Below are positions 34,593-47,130 of a stretch of 64,000 nt of DNA, piece after piece (positions within the stretch are counted from its first letter, which is position 1; the number at the start of each line of letters is the position of its first letter). A model generated the notes under the pieces. That model was not told where the DNA came from. It saw only the letters and a program-made list of their open reading frames with translations, and searched no databases. Source of the stretch: Emydura subglobosa (Eukaryota > Chordata > Testudines > Chelidae); contig ML679960.1 of assembly GCA_007922225.1 (NCBI GenBank), forward strand, positions 4,720,198 through 4,784,197, in the 5' to 3' direction. Both the position numbers and the translations under genes were made by a program.

Positions 34593-36711
34593 TTTTTTCA
34601 AAATCAAGTTACTCATGGGCTGGACTTAGAACATGAATTAACTTGTGAAGAGAAATAAATATGACCACTAAACATAAACCAGGAAGAATAGTGATCCTTT
34701 ATAAGATGCTGGTCAGACTTCTGGTCCAAATTAGATTATACCATGTAAATAAGGCAATGAGGTAAGGGGCTGAGTATAAAACCAATGATGCAGACAGAAG
34801 TAGCAAAGGACTTCCATTGCTAGGTCTTTTCAAGAGTGTGTGTGCCTGTTTAAGATCCACAACATCTTTTCCATTTATAAAGATTTTGAATATGGGTCTA
34901 GCTCCCAGTAAAGAAAGAGAAGGTGAGGTCACTTTCATAAACAGAGTCTGGCCCCTCACTAGTGGGAACTTATATCATTGGTTAAACAATGAGTTATAAT
35001 AGCAATCAAAGCAAAACACAGCAATAACACTAGCTATTCTGAAGGCTAACTACTCAGTGACACTGATATATTGAGACTAGCTAGTCTGAAATTGTCTGTC
35101 CAGAGTAGTTTGGAGGGAATCTGACTCACATTCAGATGATAGAGCGAGCACCTGGAAACTATGGAGAGCATGCATAAACAGGTAGTACTCCATGGCTTTG
35201 ATTACTTGTTTGAGTCATCAGCTGTACACAAATTATTGCATAGCAACAGGTATACGTACATAGAGGAATCCCCAAACCCCTACTAAACCAAGACACCCCA
35301 CTACACACCCTTCTTCCCCAGGGCAGAGAAGAGAGAACAAACACATGACAGATGTGTAGTCACCTTGCTTAATGCACTATTGGAAGGCAGTCAGATACTA
35401 TGCTGATGAGCACAGTATAAAAACCTTTATAGACTAGATCAGAAATATTGTTTTACTGATGACACAGTTATTAATTATTTAAGAGAATTTTGTTTTATGA
35501 AAGAGCCCAATGCTACAAAAAGTGGCAGTGGACAGTTTTCTATTTTCAGTTTATCTGAATTATACTACTCAAGGATTGGTAGAGATACACATAATGTTTT
35601 GTTGTCTCCTAATTTTTGTTTTCTGCTCTAGATTTGGTCACTACAAATTCATCAAAGAGCTAACAATACACAGGTTCTGTGAAAAGATATGTTTTTTCTT
35701 TGGATCTAGGTCTGCTATAGCCTCTTCATAGATGCCCTTCAGTGTTCTTTGTCAAGTTTCCATGCAAAATTGTAGTTTAAGTGGGTGAACTTTCATTCAG
35801 CTCCCCTAGTGTTGTAGCTGACCTTCAGCTTAATTTATTAAAATTAACCCACCCATTACTCTGGGTGAATATACTATTAATGTAATCACGAGAATTATCT
35901 TACCTTTGATAAAGTTGGCCGTGCCTTCTCAATCTGCTTGCAAAACAAAAGCAGAAATTTGCTTGAAAAATGAAATGTGCAACTTCCTCCCATCCACCAG
36001 TTCCACTAATGTTTACTCAACCTATACCTTCAAGAAAGTCTTAACAAAATAGATCAGTGGCATGCCCTAAAAGGTAACTGACCTGAGCTTTGTTGTTAAG
36101 ATGGTAAGTGAATTTTAGTCAGGGACCCTTCCTAGGGTATGACCTGTTCATAGCCCGTCTTACTTGAACAAGAGGGCTGTTAGCTCAACTACATCAGCTG
36201 AAAAAAAATGCAATATAGGAGAAGAGGCAGATTCATGGTAACCAGGAGGACCCAAGCCATTTTAAAGGCTTTAAAAGGTAAAAATCAGTACCCTCGGTGT
36301 TACATAAGAATACATTGGAAGCAGTTTAGACTCTAGAGGACATGAGTAATAGCCGCCCTTTGAGAAATTCCACTAAATTTACCCAATGGAAGCTTAGGTA
36401 GGGTCCTACAGGGTCCATTCCTGTGCCTGTGTTGGCCTGTTCTTGTGGGAACAGTGCCTGAGAACTGCTGCCTGCTTTTTCTAGTGAGACACTTTTTAAC
36501 CGTTTAAAATCATTTGGATGAGGCCATCCCAGCTTTGAAAAAAAAAAGCTGTATAACTTTGGGCTGGAGCTAAAGCTGTAACACCTTTACATCTTAATAT
36601 CTCAGCACTGTGTTAATAACCCCCACTGTATTTAGTGGGAGGTTTCTTATCTAGACACATTGTGTTGCCTTCCTCCTAGTTCCCTAAAGTCCTGTTGTTA
36701 AATAAATCTAC
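34593..36711. other. Unannotated DNA, no gene seen
   Basis: Several short frames with no domain. No bounded repeat. Confidence 0.5.
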
Positions 36712-36845
36712 ATATTGTGACAGGGTCAGACTAGATGGCTACCGGAGAATGCTAGAAGGCCAAGATATCAGCCCGAGGCTCAGCAAGTCCCTTTTTCCCT
36801 GGTAGCTGAGCAGGGGTTAATACAGATTAATTAACACACCTGGAG

Positions 36846-36878
36846 CCAATCAAGGCCCCACCCAGGACTTGTTAAAAG
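36846..36878 (+). promoter_or_regulatory. LTR promoter elements (CCAAT and TATA-like)
   Basis: CCAAT at 36846-36850 and TTAAAAG at 36872-36878, with AATAAA about 575 bp downstream. The order fits an LTR promoter; whether it is active cannot be told from sequence. Confidence 0.5.
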
Positions 36879-37451
36879 TCTGCCCTCCAGAGGAAGCGTG
36901 TGGCTGGAGTTGTGAGAGTGAGGTGAGCTACCAGAGTGTGTGAGCAGGCAAGATGCTGTCAAGAGCCAGGAGGGTTTAGGAGAAGGAGTAGAACGCTGAC
37001 AGAAGAGAACCCTGCAGGTACAAAAGGAAGGAAAAAGCCTGCCAGAAGAGGGCAAAGGACCTTTCCCATGCCTAAGGGAAGAGACCCTGCCAGAAGGGAA
37101 AGATTGAACTGGACATTTGGTTTGGGCATTACCATGCCCAGTGGGGCTGTCAGGGGTCAAGAGCCTTCCCTGGCAAGGAGACCAGGAAGGACACCTGTCC
37201 GAGCAGATTGTGGACATTAAGTCAAGGGACACAGGGAAGTAACCCAGGGAAGCTAGCAGTGTTCCTGAAGCCACAGCATGAGGCTGCTACTTGTATGGTC
37301 TCTGGGTTGGGCCCCCCCCCACCCTCTACTGGCCATTCACTGGAGGGGCAAGAGCCCCAGCGAAGAGGGAAGGGCCTGTGAGGACCAGAGACTGGACTGG
37401 GAGGCAGCAGGGAGCAGCCATCTTAGAGGGACTGTATTACCCTCCCCCACC

Positions 37452-37457
37452 AATAAA
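37452..37457 (+). terminator. Polyadenylation signal of the 36716-37537 LTR
   Basis: Canonical AATAAA in 'caccaataaagggtgg'. Confidence 0.7.
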
Positions 37458-37544
37458 GGGTGGAAGAACACTAAAGGGTGGAGTAATTCCCTGACCTACC
37501 GCTAGAAGGAAGTGGACAGAGGGAGAGCTTTGTCACAATATGCA

Positions 37545-39410
37545 TACAAAAAGCACTTCAATAAACTAGTATAGCTGTACAGTTACTATCTTAATAGCCA
37601 GGTCAGATATGGTTTTCACAAATGATTGCAGGATGAGTCCCACATCCTTCACAAAATGGTAACAGGACATGGTAAATTTGAACTATTTTCTACAGCAGAC
37701 AATTGAGGTGAATTATAGTTCAAAGCACTGACCATGGTTCTGACCTAAATTCCTTCTGGATCAGTAAATATTTAAATAATGTGGGGAAGGAAGCTTGAAT
37801 ATGCTTTTTTTTCTTGCTTTGGTTTCACGCACACAGTATATGCTATATTTAATTTAAACCCCACACTTATAGCAATAATAATGACTCTGGAACATTTCTT
37901 CATCCTTGTCACCACCAATAAGACAATTTCACACTTTCCTGACTCTCTAAGAGATGTAATACTTGGAAATGCTAATTAACCAAATCACTAGTAAGAGGGA
38001 AAGAAAAAGAGGTATATGAAATGCAATTTTTATTCATCAGCCTGTCTTGGAAATGTAGGAATGGCCATTATATGACAGCTATTTAGAGAGAACAAAACTT
38101 AAGCACTTTTCAATAAGCTACTATAAAATATTATACTGTACATATCAATATTGAGCCATGAAATATCATGTTAAAAGTACTGTGCAAGATTAGATTTAAA
38201 ACAGAGAAATTTAGAGATTAATTTTAAAATCAGGCTAGACATACTGGCCTTAAATTGAGATGTTCAATACCTCTTCCCTCACCCAAACACAGGGTTAAAG
38301 TTAGCCAGACAAGACTTTTAACTGTAAATTGGCTTTCTTTTTTCAGGTGTGAGTAAAAAATCCTAATGCCACTGTAACATTTTAAATTCTTTAGGCCACA
38401 ATCCTGACTCATATCTTTGTCCATGAAGTCAGTGGGAGTTGAAGGTACTCAGCATTAAGCAGACTTGCTCAGCAACTGGCAGGAAAGAGACCTAAATGAT
38501 TAAAAAGGATAAAAAAAAGAAAAGACAAAGAGAGAAAGAAAGTAGTATCTATCATACAAAATGTCTTGGGGTTGGTACAACAGGCTATAAAAACAAGGGG
38601 CCACAAGGTATTAAGTGTCCAGCTGGGGTAAATTTGTGTCGAGCCATTGAAAAGATTTAAATCAGCTGAGGATCTGACCCAAGAATGTTCTGCTATATGT
38701 TATAAAGGTATGCAATTATGACTGACTGGTTTATTTTAGATATTCTGACAATTTTAAAAGCCTTAGCCCTAATCAGTCCTTACATGGGAAAAACCCATGT
38801 TGCAGACAAGAAAATCTGCAAGGTTCCCCTCATGGACTTTCCCACCTAGTCCTCCATCAGAAGAGCTGCAACGAAGCCAGAAACTCCCTTGCTGGCACCT
38901 TTCTCCAAAACCATTCCTCAAAAGTGGGATTTTACCACATAAAATGGCGTGGGGGGAAACATCAGCATTAATTCTGACAGCCTCCCTCAACTTCCCCAGA
39001 TCCCCCAGTATCTGCCCCTCTGTGTGGATCTGTATCCCACCAGAGAGGCCTGCGTGGATTCCAGGAGAAGAGGGGTCAATGCAGCAGAATTGGCACTCCC
39101 TTTCATGAACTCCAGATCCCTGTCCAAAGTGACAGAGAGAACAGATTGGGCCCTTCATATTAACTTAGTGAATATCCTTCTCATCAATGAAATGCAAATA
39201 TACTACCAGATGAAATAAGAATGTCTACCATTTTCATTGCATCTGGAATTAAATCTTTGACTTAACTTTCATTCTCAAACACAGCAGCACTTTCACACTT
39301 TCTACAAAATATTCTCAACCATAACTTTAAGCTTCTTTCTGTCAGCAAGGCTGGAAAAGAGACTTATTTTTCTAGGTGTTCAGATACTGCAGTGATGGGG
39401 AGAATTACAA
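37545..39410. other. Unannotated DNA with a GC-richer stretch at 38790-39160
   Basis: Overlapping frames on opposite strands at 38769-39158 (minus, 129 codons) and 38797-39108 (plus) exclude one another and carry no motif I recognise. A diverged repeat is more likely than an exon. Confidence 0.4.
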
Positions 39411-39413
39411 AAA

Positions 39414-39439
39414 CAGAGAGAGAGAGAGAGAGAGAGAAA
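39414..39439. repeat. (AG)n microsatellite
   Basis: About 24 bp of alternating AG. Confidence 0.9.
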
Positions 39440-40720
39440 GGCTTCTTGTGGCACAAAGCTTGCATCTTGCTCATTTGTACCTAAGTGTCTTCATCCAAAA
39501 AGAAATGTGAGGATTCAGGAAACACTTAAGCACATGCTTAAGCAGCCTTCCTGAAGAGACATGCTTTCCTGAATCAAGGTCTAGGTTTTGAATTTATGAA
39601 GTCAGTTTACAATCTAGAAGTAACGACAATAGAGTTTGCCAAGCTGTCGCCTGTGAATTAGACCCTGCCTGTGGCTTTATTAGAATGCCCTCGATGGAGA
39701 ATGAGCAGCCTTCCCCTGCTTTAAAAGTAACCTGCAAATGTCTTTTTTAAAATGAACTAAATTTATCTTTAGCTGCTGTAGGCCCTAAACAGCAAGAGTA
39801 AGTGGTGTGATTAACAGAACTATTCTTAAATTAAACTTTGGAATTTATTTCAGGATCCTCCAAATCACACTGCTTTGCAAAGTTTTTCCATCAAGTGTGA
39901 TATAATACTTTAAAATGCTTACAAATACATTATATAAGTTCAGAAGACACCTAATACCACCCCTCTCTTGCCACAATCAGCCATTGTCATACTTCTATGG
40001 GGGCTATGTGATAACTTTGAATAGAACAGTGAAAATTTGATGAATTATTTTTGACTTTGGTTCATATTCCCTGAGTTTCACTTTGACTTCCTTGTTTGAA
40101 CTGATGAGAAAATTCAAAGCAAACCTCAGCTGACACAACTTTTATTTATGATTTAGTTTGAGAAGGGGGAAAAATGTCCCTTTTCCTGTTTGGGATATTT
40201 GGCAAATGAAAATATATTTAACTCCTTTTAAAAAAAAATCAGATTTTCCATCACTTTTAATGCTAACAGCAACAATATAGGAGAAGCAAAAGGTGAAGGA
40301 AGTGAAAGAGCAGGAACAGAAGAAAAGAAAAAATAATAAATGAAAGAAGGGATACAAGAAACAGAGAATAGGTCAGGGAAAAGTCAGATGCAGAACAGAG
40401 GAAAAATAAAATCAAGACTGAAATAGAAGATTTGACAGTTTTAAAATCCTTCCCACCCCTCAGCACCATACCTCAAGGCCACGGGAAAATCACTTCTTAT
40501 TTAAAAACAACTAACTGAGGGTTGTTAAACAGAGTCCAATCTAGATTTCATAATAAAAAATGAAAATTTAAAATGATAATTTGATTATGCCTTAGTGATT
40601 CTCATTCATTTATCTTTTGGGTTTTTTTAAAGGCAAGAAACTATGAAGCCCCCAAATTGTACATATGACTAACTTATCTTGTGTTCCTATGCTTCTTGTA
40701 TTTCTCCCTCACTTGGCCTC
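39440..40720. other. AT-rich DNA, nothing recognised
   Basis: Purine-rich stretch at 40270-40430; no gene. Confidence 0.5.
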
Positions 40721-40729
40721 CCACCTGCT

Positions 40730-40890
40730 CTGTGTACCATACCCAGCTGTCATATCTTGTCCCTGTTTAGACTCTTTGACACAGATACTGTCTTTTATGA
40801 TTATGTTCAGGTACTCTCAGATCAATAGGGTCCCAATCCTGAATGAGGCCTCCTGATCCTATTATAATATCAATAAATAAATAAATACTA
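40730..40890 (+). mobile_element. L2-type 3' tail
   Basis: 'agactctttgacacagatactgtcttttatgattatgttcagg', then 'atagggtcccaatcctgaatgaggcctcctgatcctattataatatcaataaataaataaatac': the tail order 'actctttgg.acagggactgtct...ggggtcct...caataaataaa'. Confidence 0.65.
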
Positions 40891-41047
40891 ATATGAAAGA
40901 GGAAGAATAAAAGAGTAGAACAAAGGGAATGAGAGACAGAAAGCCAGTAGAAGAGAAAGGGGAGAAAAGAAACAACAAGTGAGAGAGGGACTGAAATGCA
41001 CAAGAACATCATAAAGAAAAAAATCATACCTGTGGGTATTTTTAGGG

Positions 41048-41048
<1 letters not shown>

Positions 41049-41091
<43 letters not shown>

Positions 41092-41094
41092 TTT
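41049..41094. repeat. (TA)n microsatellite followed by T run
   Basis: About 35 bp of TA followed by about 12 T. Confidence 0.95.
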
Positions 41095-43065
41095 AAGAAA
41101 GAATTAAGCTAGTGGTACTTTTGGAAAATAATCCTTGATATTCCTTCTTTTTTTTTTGCTGCACTTGATTCTTCTTCCTTTTTCCCCAACCCTTTCAGCT
41201 TCTTTCTTTGTAGGTGAACAGAATATGTCTCTCAGGCTACTCCTATCAGACCTCTTGGTTCTTGAGGCCAAAATGCCAGGCCAGCTCTGGCCTGGAGTTC
41301 TAGGGTTTAATACATAAAACACATTCATTCACTGCTAGTCATCAGAATAGCCCTTTGAAGATTAAATACATATAAACAGGCATATAAAAGGTTTATAGTT
41401 AATTATTCTGCTTTTTATTGGTTTCTCTGACCAGAGATTAATAGAAACAACCATTTCCTAGTTGGTTTAATATGATTAGTTGATGGAGGATGGGTGAAGG
41501 GTCTAAAGATTGAAAGATTAACATGAGCAATTTTACTCTCCTAATTAGTTTTGTAGCACAGTCTGTTTATAATAAAAAGGAGGCTAAAGTGATTTTGCTT
41601 CCTATCTAAGACCAGTTTAATGAGAATTTCAATAGTTCTTTGAATAGGATTTCTATCAGATTCAAATGTACTGATCATCTTGTATAGTTATCAATGCTCT
41701 TAGAATCTCTTCTATTTGTAGATTATTTCTTCTGTTCTGTCAGCATGTCATCTCCAGATAAGAGCAACACAGGGTTAGCTAACAATGTACAAAAGGATTT
41801 TTTTTTATAACGTCGGTGAATGAAAATTCAACCCTTATTAGCTACATAAAATGTTAACAGTGCAACCACTGAATAATTCATAATTAACTTTGACAGCCTA
41901 ATGAAAATAAGCACTTACAAATGGTAATATAAAAGATGACTATGTAGTTTGACAGAGGAAAACGAGAAACACAATAGACAATATACTTTAATGTCAGCAT
42001 CTAAATCTACTGGGTAAAACACGGTTTCACAGAATTCTCAAAAGTTTACATGGATGCAAATGGCTGTTTTGAGGGAACAGATGTTTAGTCACAGTCAAGT
42101 CTGCTGAGTGCTCTAAGAGGCGAACACAGCAATAGGATGATATGGTTTAGTATGGTTTAGGAGCTGGCTGATCAATTAAGATTTTCAAAGGTGCTCAGAA
42201 TCCTACACACATGCAGTCTCGTGCTTCTGATTCGCCATGTTAAGGTTGTGATTACATCAGCAGGTACAAGCTACAAACACACGGGGAAGCATGAGTGGAA
42301 GAGAGACACAGATACAACAAAAATCAGTGAGAGTTTGCATTTGCTACAGGTTTAAGGCAGGCATGGAGGAAACCTGGAGGACAGTTTCAGGAGACAATAC
42401 CCTTGGGGTGTTTCTAGGTTTGTGCTATCAGGGTAGATGAATCAACTACAGTTTTCAGTAGTACAACACTTTATCCTGTGGTATCTCTGGAGGAATGTGG
42501 TGGAAAGGAGGAGGAGAGACACGCTACCCTTAGATCAGAGATGGAAGAGAATGCATTACCCTCAACACAGAGTCTGAGTCAAGGAGGACCTTCCTTGACT
42601 TCACAGGTGCAGGATATCCAGCAATACAAGCTCATGTCAGAAGTCACCATGTACCGGTTTGATTAGCTGAGGTTTGACATGGAGAAGGCAAAGCACAGAA
42701 GCTATGCCTTGTCAGTCACTACTGCCCTCAGATAGTTATTACTGGAACCTGCTAGAGGATAACTGGCTGATGTCAAGGATTTTCCCAATCTGCTTGCTAA
42801 TAATTGCTCTAGGAATTAGTGACAGCCATGGGGAGGATGGCCATGCAATAAATTCTATGGGTAAAACAAAGTTGTCATGTTTCCTTCTTTTGGAGTAAAC
42901 ATTTGCATTCCAAATATCAATGAATAACAAATTCCTGAAAACTTGGATTAGCAAGTGAAATGGACTTCTGTTGGGTAGCAGGTAATTTGTTGCTTGTGGT
43001 ACACACTCACCTGTAGTATAGAGAGCAGCGCACCTCCTGGAGGGTTTTATTGCTCTGCTCTGTAA
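41095..43065. other. Unannotated DNA, no gene supported
   Basis: The frames 42478-42666 and 42674-42898 are open but without recognisable domains. The phrase 'attttcaaaggtgctcagaatcc' at 42180 is a fragment of a foldback element. Confidence 0.45.
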
Positions 43066-43074
43066 TCATAAGAT

Positions 43075-43150
43075 GCTATGGATCGGATTTTCAAAAACCC
43101 TCTAACTTCTCCTAATCAGCCCCCATTGACTCCAACATTGAGTGCTTTTG
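43075..43150. repeat. Partial palindromic element
   Basis: 'cggattttcaaaaaccctc...ccccattgactccaacattgagtgcttttggaaatg' belongs to the 'gattttcaaag...cattgac' foldback class. Confidence 0.55.
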
Positions 43151-43159
43151 GAAATGATA

Positions 43160-44100
43160 CAACATAGTTCATCAAGATGTGATACAAGCAGATTTTTACC
43201 ATAAGGATTTCTGTTACAAAGGAGAAAGTGCTGAGTATTTGCAGAAAGTATTGCCAAAATGTCCCAACAAAAAATAAATATCTCAATCTCTATAACATCT
43301 CTACACCAACTAATTAGTGCTTGGAATGTTTATATTCTGGGAGCAGATCAATTGAGAGGAAATCCAAATAACAAATGACCTCCATGCACTGGCATCTTTC
43401 TTTCTCTTTCAGCAGGTAATTAAACACTTAAACCACATTTAATTGTATTTGGGTACTAATCTGGCAAAAAGCTCCCCTTCAAGCTCCTGACATTTCCCCC
43501 ACATAATTTGCTACAGATCTAACAGCGAGCAATTTTAATGAATCCCGTTTTATATATTGAATATAGAATCACATTTTCAGTGAAAAACACTAAACATTTT
43601 ACTAATAATAATCTATAACAACCCATTTGAACTGCTGCACTTGATTTCTCTCTGAGCCATTCTCTTGAAGCGGAATTGATGTGTGACATTTAGTTTACAC
43701 AGTGGGTAATATAATAGGTAAATTAATTTTGAAACTTAATTGCTAATAAAGAGAATAAATAATGGCTTATAAATATGTTAATGAGACATTGTGATTTTTA
43801 ATATATGCACACTTAAAAGCAGTTAATAATCAGAAATTCACATTTAATGACGTTACTGTTTAATGGTGTTTCTCTGCTAGATGCCTGAAATTATCACTCT
43901 AAGTAATGCTACTAACTATAATCACTACAGTGCTATAAATTCACATTTGCAATTGTCAGTGATAAAATATGCATAAAATACATGCATAATCAAAATCTTT
44001 GTAAGTGTAAAGTTATTGTTTGGGAAGATTTTTATTTTTGTGGCTTATGTGTTTGTGTGTAGTTTGGTAACTGCATGTTGGTTTCCAGATAATGGGTTTC
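43160..44100. other. Repeat-free AT-rich block, candidate conserved non-coding DNA
   Basis: No recognised repeat. Many homeobox-type TAATTA/TTAATTA-like words and ATGCATAA-type words occur, for example near 43310, 43720, 43965-43985. These words are common by chance at this AT content, so the call is weak. Confidence 0.3.
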
Positions 44101-45610
44101 TGGGTTTTTTTTTAGCATGATTCATTTTAAACCTAATGACACAACATCAGAATTTTAGAAGAGTGATGTCAGAAGGAAGAAAGGGATTAACATAATCAGT
44201 CATATTGCTGAAAGGCAGTTCAATTTGAGAGATTACTTAGCCAATAAAGAGAAAGTATCATTCTTGGGGGGAGGGGGGGTTCAGTTTTCTGGAACTAATG
44301 TGTTAATGGCTATTTAAGTTTTAAAGACAAATAAGAAAGTTTATTTTTTCTTTCCCTTGGAGACCTCAGATTTTCCAAACATCTTTAGACACTCCGCAAG
44401 GAAAAAGAAAAGAAGATTTAATATGATAGTTTAACATTAGTTAAACCACAGCCAGATTCTCCATTCCACTAAGGCCACTTGCTTTGGATAAGTGTAGGAT
44501 GTGCAAAATGGTCTTAACATGTTTGGAGATGGCCAATGGAAAACTTTCCTTGTGTGCAGGAGAATTGTAATTGAGACAGCTCTGCTACTTCTTTGACACC
44601 TCCCCCTTCGCCACACACATACACTAGGCATAAGAAGAAAGAGGGAGCATGTCAGGGACATGCCAATGGCACATGTGGGTAGGGGAGATGGAATGTCACA
44701 GTGGACTTTGACTATGCTCAATCCTGCACTAGTATAGAGACTTCACATTACTGGTGCAAGTGATGCTAACTTGTGCCAAGGCTGGGTGACTGAATCAGGG
44801 AGCTGTGACTAGCTTCCTACAGCTCTCCAGCTCAGGTGGAGTGAAGAATCTATGTCTAGGACTTCTACTGCAGAAATCTAGCCTGCTAGTCATATACAGA
44901 ACTGATATACACAAAGCTGGTTCAAATAATTGCTTCAAACATGTCTGCCACCTCTATTGAAATAATTATGGGCTTGGTATGAAGCCCATTGAAATAAATG
45001 GAAGCCTCTCCATTAACTTCAGTGGGCTGTGGCCCATGCCTTCCAATGTACTCTTGCATTCAAGGCTCGAGGTGCAATGTGTGAACTTTTCCTTCCATCT
45101 CTTCTGCAATATATGGCAGTGGGCTGAGTCTTGTATGATGTAAGAGTGGAGACAATGTATCTGGACCTGAGGAATGTATTTATGGAAAGTTAGGAGACTT
45201 GTGGACAGAACTGTGAATAGGAACGTTCCTGTTGAAAAGGAAAATGAATACCTGCACTGTTCCCCAGGCAGGCTCATGGCAGAGGGGCATTTGGGTGCTT
45301 CAACTATCATTATCCATAGCCAGAAACGCTATCAACAGCCAGCATGAAACTGTGCTCTACAGCTAATGACAGTGAAGCACAAGATGTAAACTTCAGACTA
45401 GCATTAGCATGACCTTTCATGACCTAGCATGACTTCCATGACCTGGCAACCACCTGTAGCAAAAGATTTGACATTTTCAGAATGGTTTTTGTATATGTCT
45501 ATCTAGATGACAATAATGTAATTGGAAAACTAAGGCAATGATTAATTCCTGACCAATACTGTGCCACACTGATTTTAGTCATAGGGTTGACTAGCTTCTT
45601 ATTATGAAAC
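44101..45610. other. Unannotated DNA with a foldback piece
   Basis: At 44975-45045 'gcccattgaaataaatggaagcctctccattaacttcagtgggctgtggccc' is a partial palindrome. 44260-44280 is G-rich. No gene. Confidence 0.45.
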
Positions 45611-45619
45611 TGTACATAA

Positions 45620-46960
45620 CTGCATATATTATGATATTCTGGAATGCAATCCAGATGAGTGAGGGGCTGTGTCACCCCTGTCCTGCAACTTTGGGTGCCC
45701 CACAATACTTTGCTCTTGTAGGTTCCAATCTGGATCACTCACAATCAGTCTGCCAGTATGCAGGTTACACTCTGAGTATCTGTGTATAGCCACAGCCATG
45801 GTCCAGCAACTCTGAGCCAGCAGCTTGTCAGCAGCACACCAGTCACACTCCGGCTTCCAGCAGCCCTGGTTACTATCTTCCGGGTGACTCCAACACACTC
45901 CTAGTCCCGAATTTTCCCCCAAAATTCTGTTCTGAAAAGTCCAGCCCTCTCCTGGACAGTTCAGGTATTTTAGATCTGTTGCTCCTGTAAGGAACAATAT
46001 CCAACAGTTTCCTACTTTAAATGGAGTTACACAAACAATTCACAACACTGGATCAATTTGAATTAAAGAATAAAACAAGTTTATGTAACTACAAAGAGAG
46101 ATTTTAAGTGAATACAAGTAAAAGGCATTAAATGTTTACAAGAGAAATAAAGACAAAGTGCTTTCTAGGCTAAAACTTAACAAACTTGACTTAGTTCAAG
46201 ATAAATTTTTAATCACATGCTACCAGCTAACCATATTTCATATCAGGATCTCTCCCAAAGTCAAATGGCTGAAAAAAAAAGAAAGAGAGACAGATAGGGA
46301 GAGATACCTTAGGGCAGTGGTCAATTATTTTTTGTCAAGATCCAAATTTCTTGGTCAAAGTACAGTCAAGGTCCATAATCTAAAGAAAATAACAACAATA
46401 AAATGACAATAATGATAACACTAAGTAAATAAAAATATTTCAAGATCCATTCAAAAGCATCTGGAAGTCCATATTTGGATCATGGTCCACCTATTGATGA
46501 CTCCTGTCCCAGGGTGCTTTTGCCCCTCACTCTATAGACCAGTTTCTCTTTGAAACACATTTTCATGAGGGTTATTCCTAGGTAAAATTCATTCCCACTG
46601 TGAGGATGGAGACAAGGAATCTCATGGCGAAAATGGTTCCATGCTGTTATTTTCTAAAATGCAGATCAGTTTGTCTCTGTCCCCTTTGCTTGCCAAAGAA
46701 GGGCCACTTGGCAGGAGATTGCCCATTAGCTTTGATGACTCCTGGCTAGAGGATCAGTTTGTCTCTGAGAAACTGGTTTACTGAGACTTATCTGGTAAAC
46801 ACATTTCAGACATAATTTTAGCTTATGTTTATAACTTTACATATAATGTTTCTACACACATTTCTTCATGATATTAGTTTTAATCATTTAGTTTTCTAAT
46901 GATATTTTGTAGAATGATTATTACAATAGTATGTAGGGTGTGAATGCAGAGACGCATTTA
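45620..46960. repeat. LTR-like block, orientation uncertain
   Basis: GC-rich part (45650-45990) followed by an A-rich part with 'agaataaaacaagtttatgtaactacaaagagagattttaagtg' and a run to about 46960. The style matches LTRs of reptile endogenous retroviruses as I remember them, but I could not fix the ends or a target duplication. Interrupted by a hAT-like insert at 46315-46506. Confidence 0.35.
46315..46506. mobile_element. hAT-like short non-autonomous element
   Basis: The element is 192 bp. It begins CAGTGGTCAATTA; the reverse complement of its end begins CAGGAGTCATCAATAGG, so both termini start CAG, as in hAT elements. Flanking octamers are CCTTAGGG and TCCCAGGG (5 of 8 identical), compatible with a decayed 8-bp duplication. 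'aagatccaaatttcttgg' and 'tggatcatggtccacc' extend the imperfect inverted ends. Confidence 0.45.
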
Positions 46961-46984
46961 GTCACATTATATTCATATTCATAT

Positions 46985-47130
46985 AGTAAGGGTCTGATCC
47001 AAAGCTTATTGAAACCAGTTGGAAGTCACTCATTGACTTCAATAGATGTTGCATCAGGGGTAAAATTTTCAAAAACACCTAAGTAACTTAGGATCCTAGG
47101 TCCCACTGACTTTCAAGAAAGATTAGATAG
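46985..47130. repeat. Two adjacent foldback pieces
   Basis: First: 'gggtctgatccaaagcttattgaaaccagttggaagtcactcattgacttcaatagatgttgcatcagggg'. Second: 'aattttcaaaaacacctaagtaacttaggatcctaggtcccactgactttc'. Each matches half of a palindromic class found elsewhere in the window. Confidence 0.5.

Larger units (their letters stand above)
36716..37537 (+). mobile_element. Complete solo LTR with 4-bp target duplication
   Basis: The element is 822 bp, starts TGTGACA and ends TGTCACA: perfect 7-bp inverted termini. ATAT flanks it on both sides (36712-36715, 37538-37541). It carries a CCAAT box (36846-36850), a TATA-like TTAAAAG (36872-36878) and AATAAA (37452-37457) in the correct order for a plus-strand LTR. 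GC content is markedly higher than in the flanks. The 147-codon minus-strand frame at 36831-37274 and several plus frames fall inside and are composition artefacts. No gag, pol or env remains. Confidence 0.85.

Noticed and set aside
36831..37274. 147-codon minus-strand open frame
   Set aside because: It lies wholly inside the well-bounded LTR 36716-37537, on the strand opposite to the LTR signals, and has no domain; GC-rich composition explains it.
38769..39158. 129-codon minus-strand frame
   Set aside because: A plus-strand frame covers the same bases; neither has a recognised domain, and no splice or promoter context is visible.
39414..39439. Regular repeats considered as a CRISPR array
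   Set aside because: Microsatellites here and at 11919, 41049 and 56957 have no spacers, and the genome is vertebrate.
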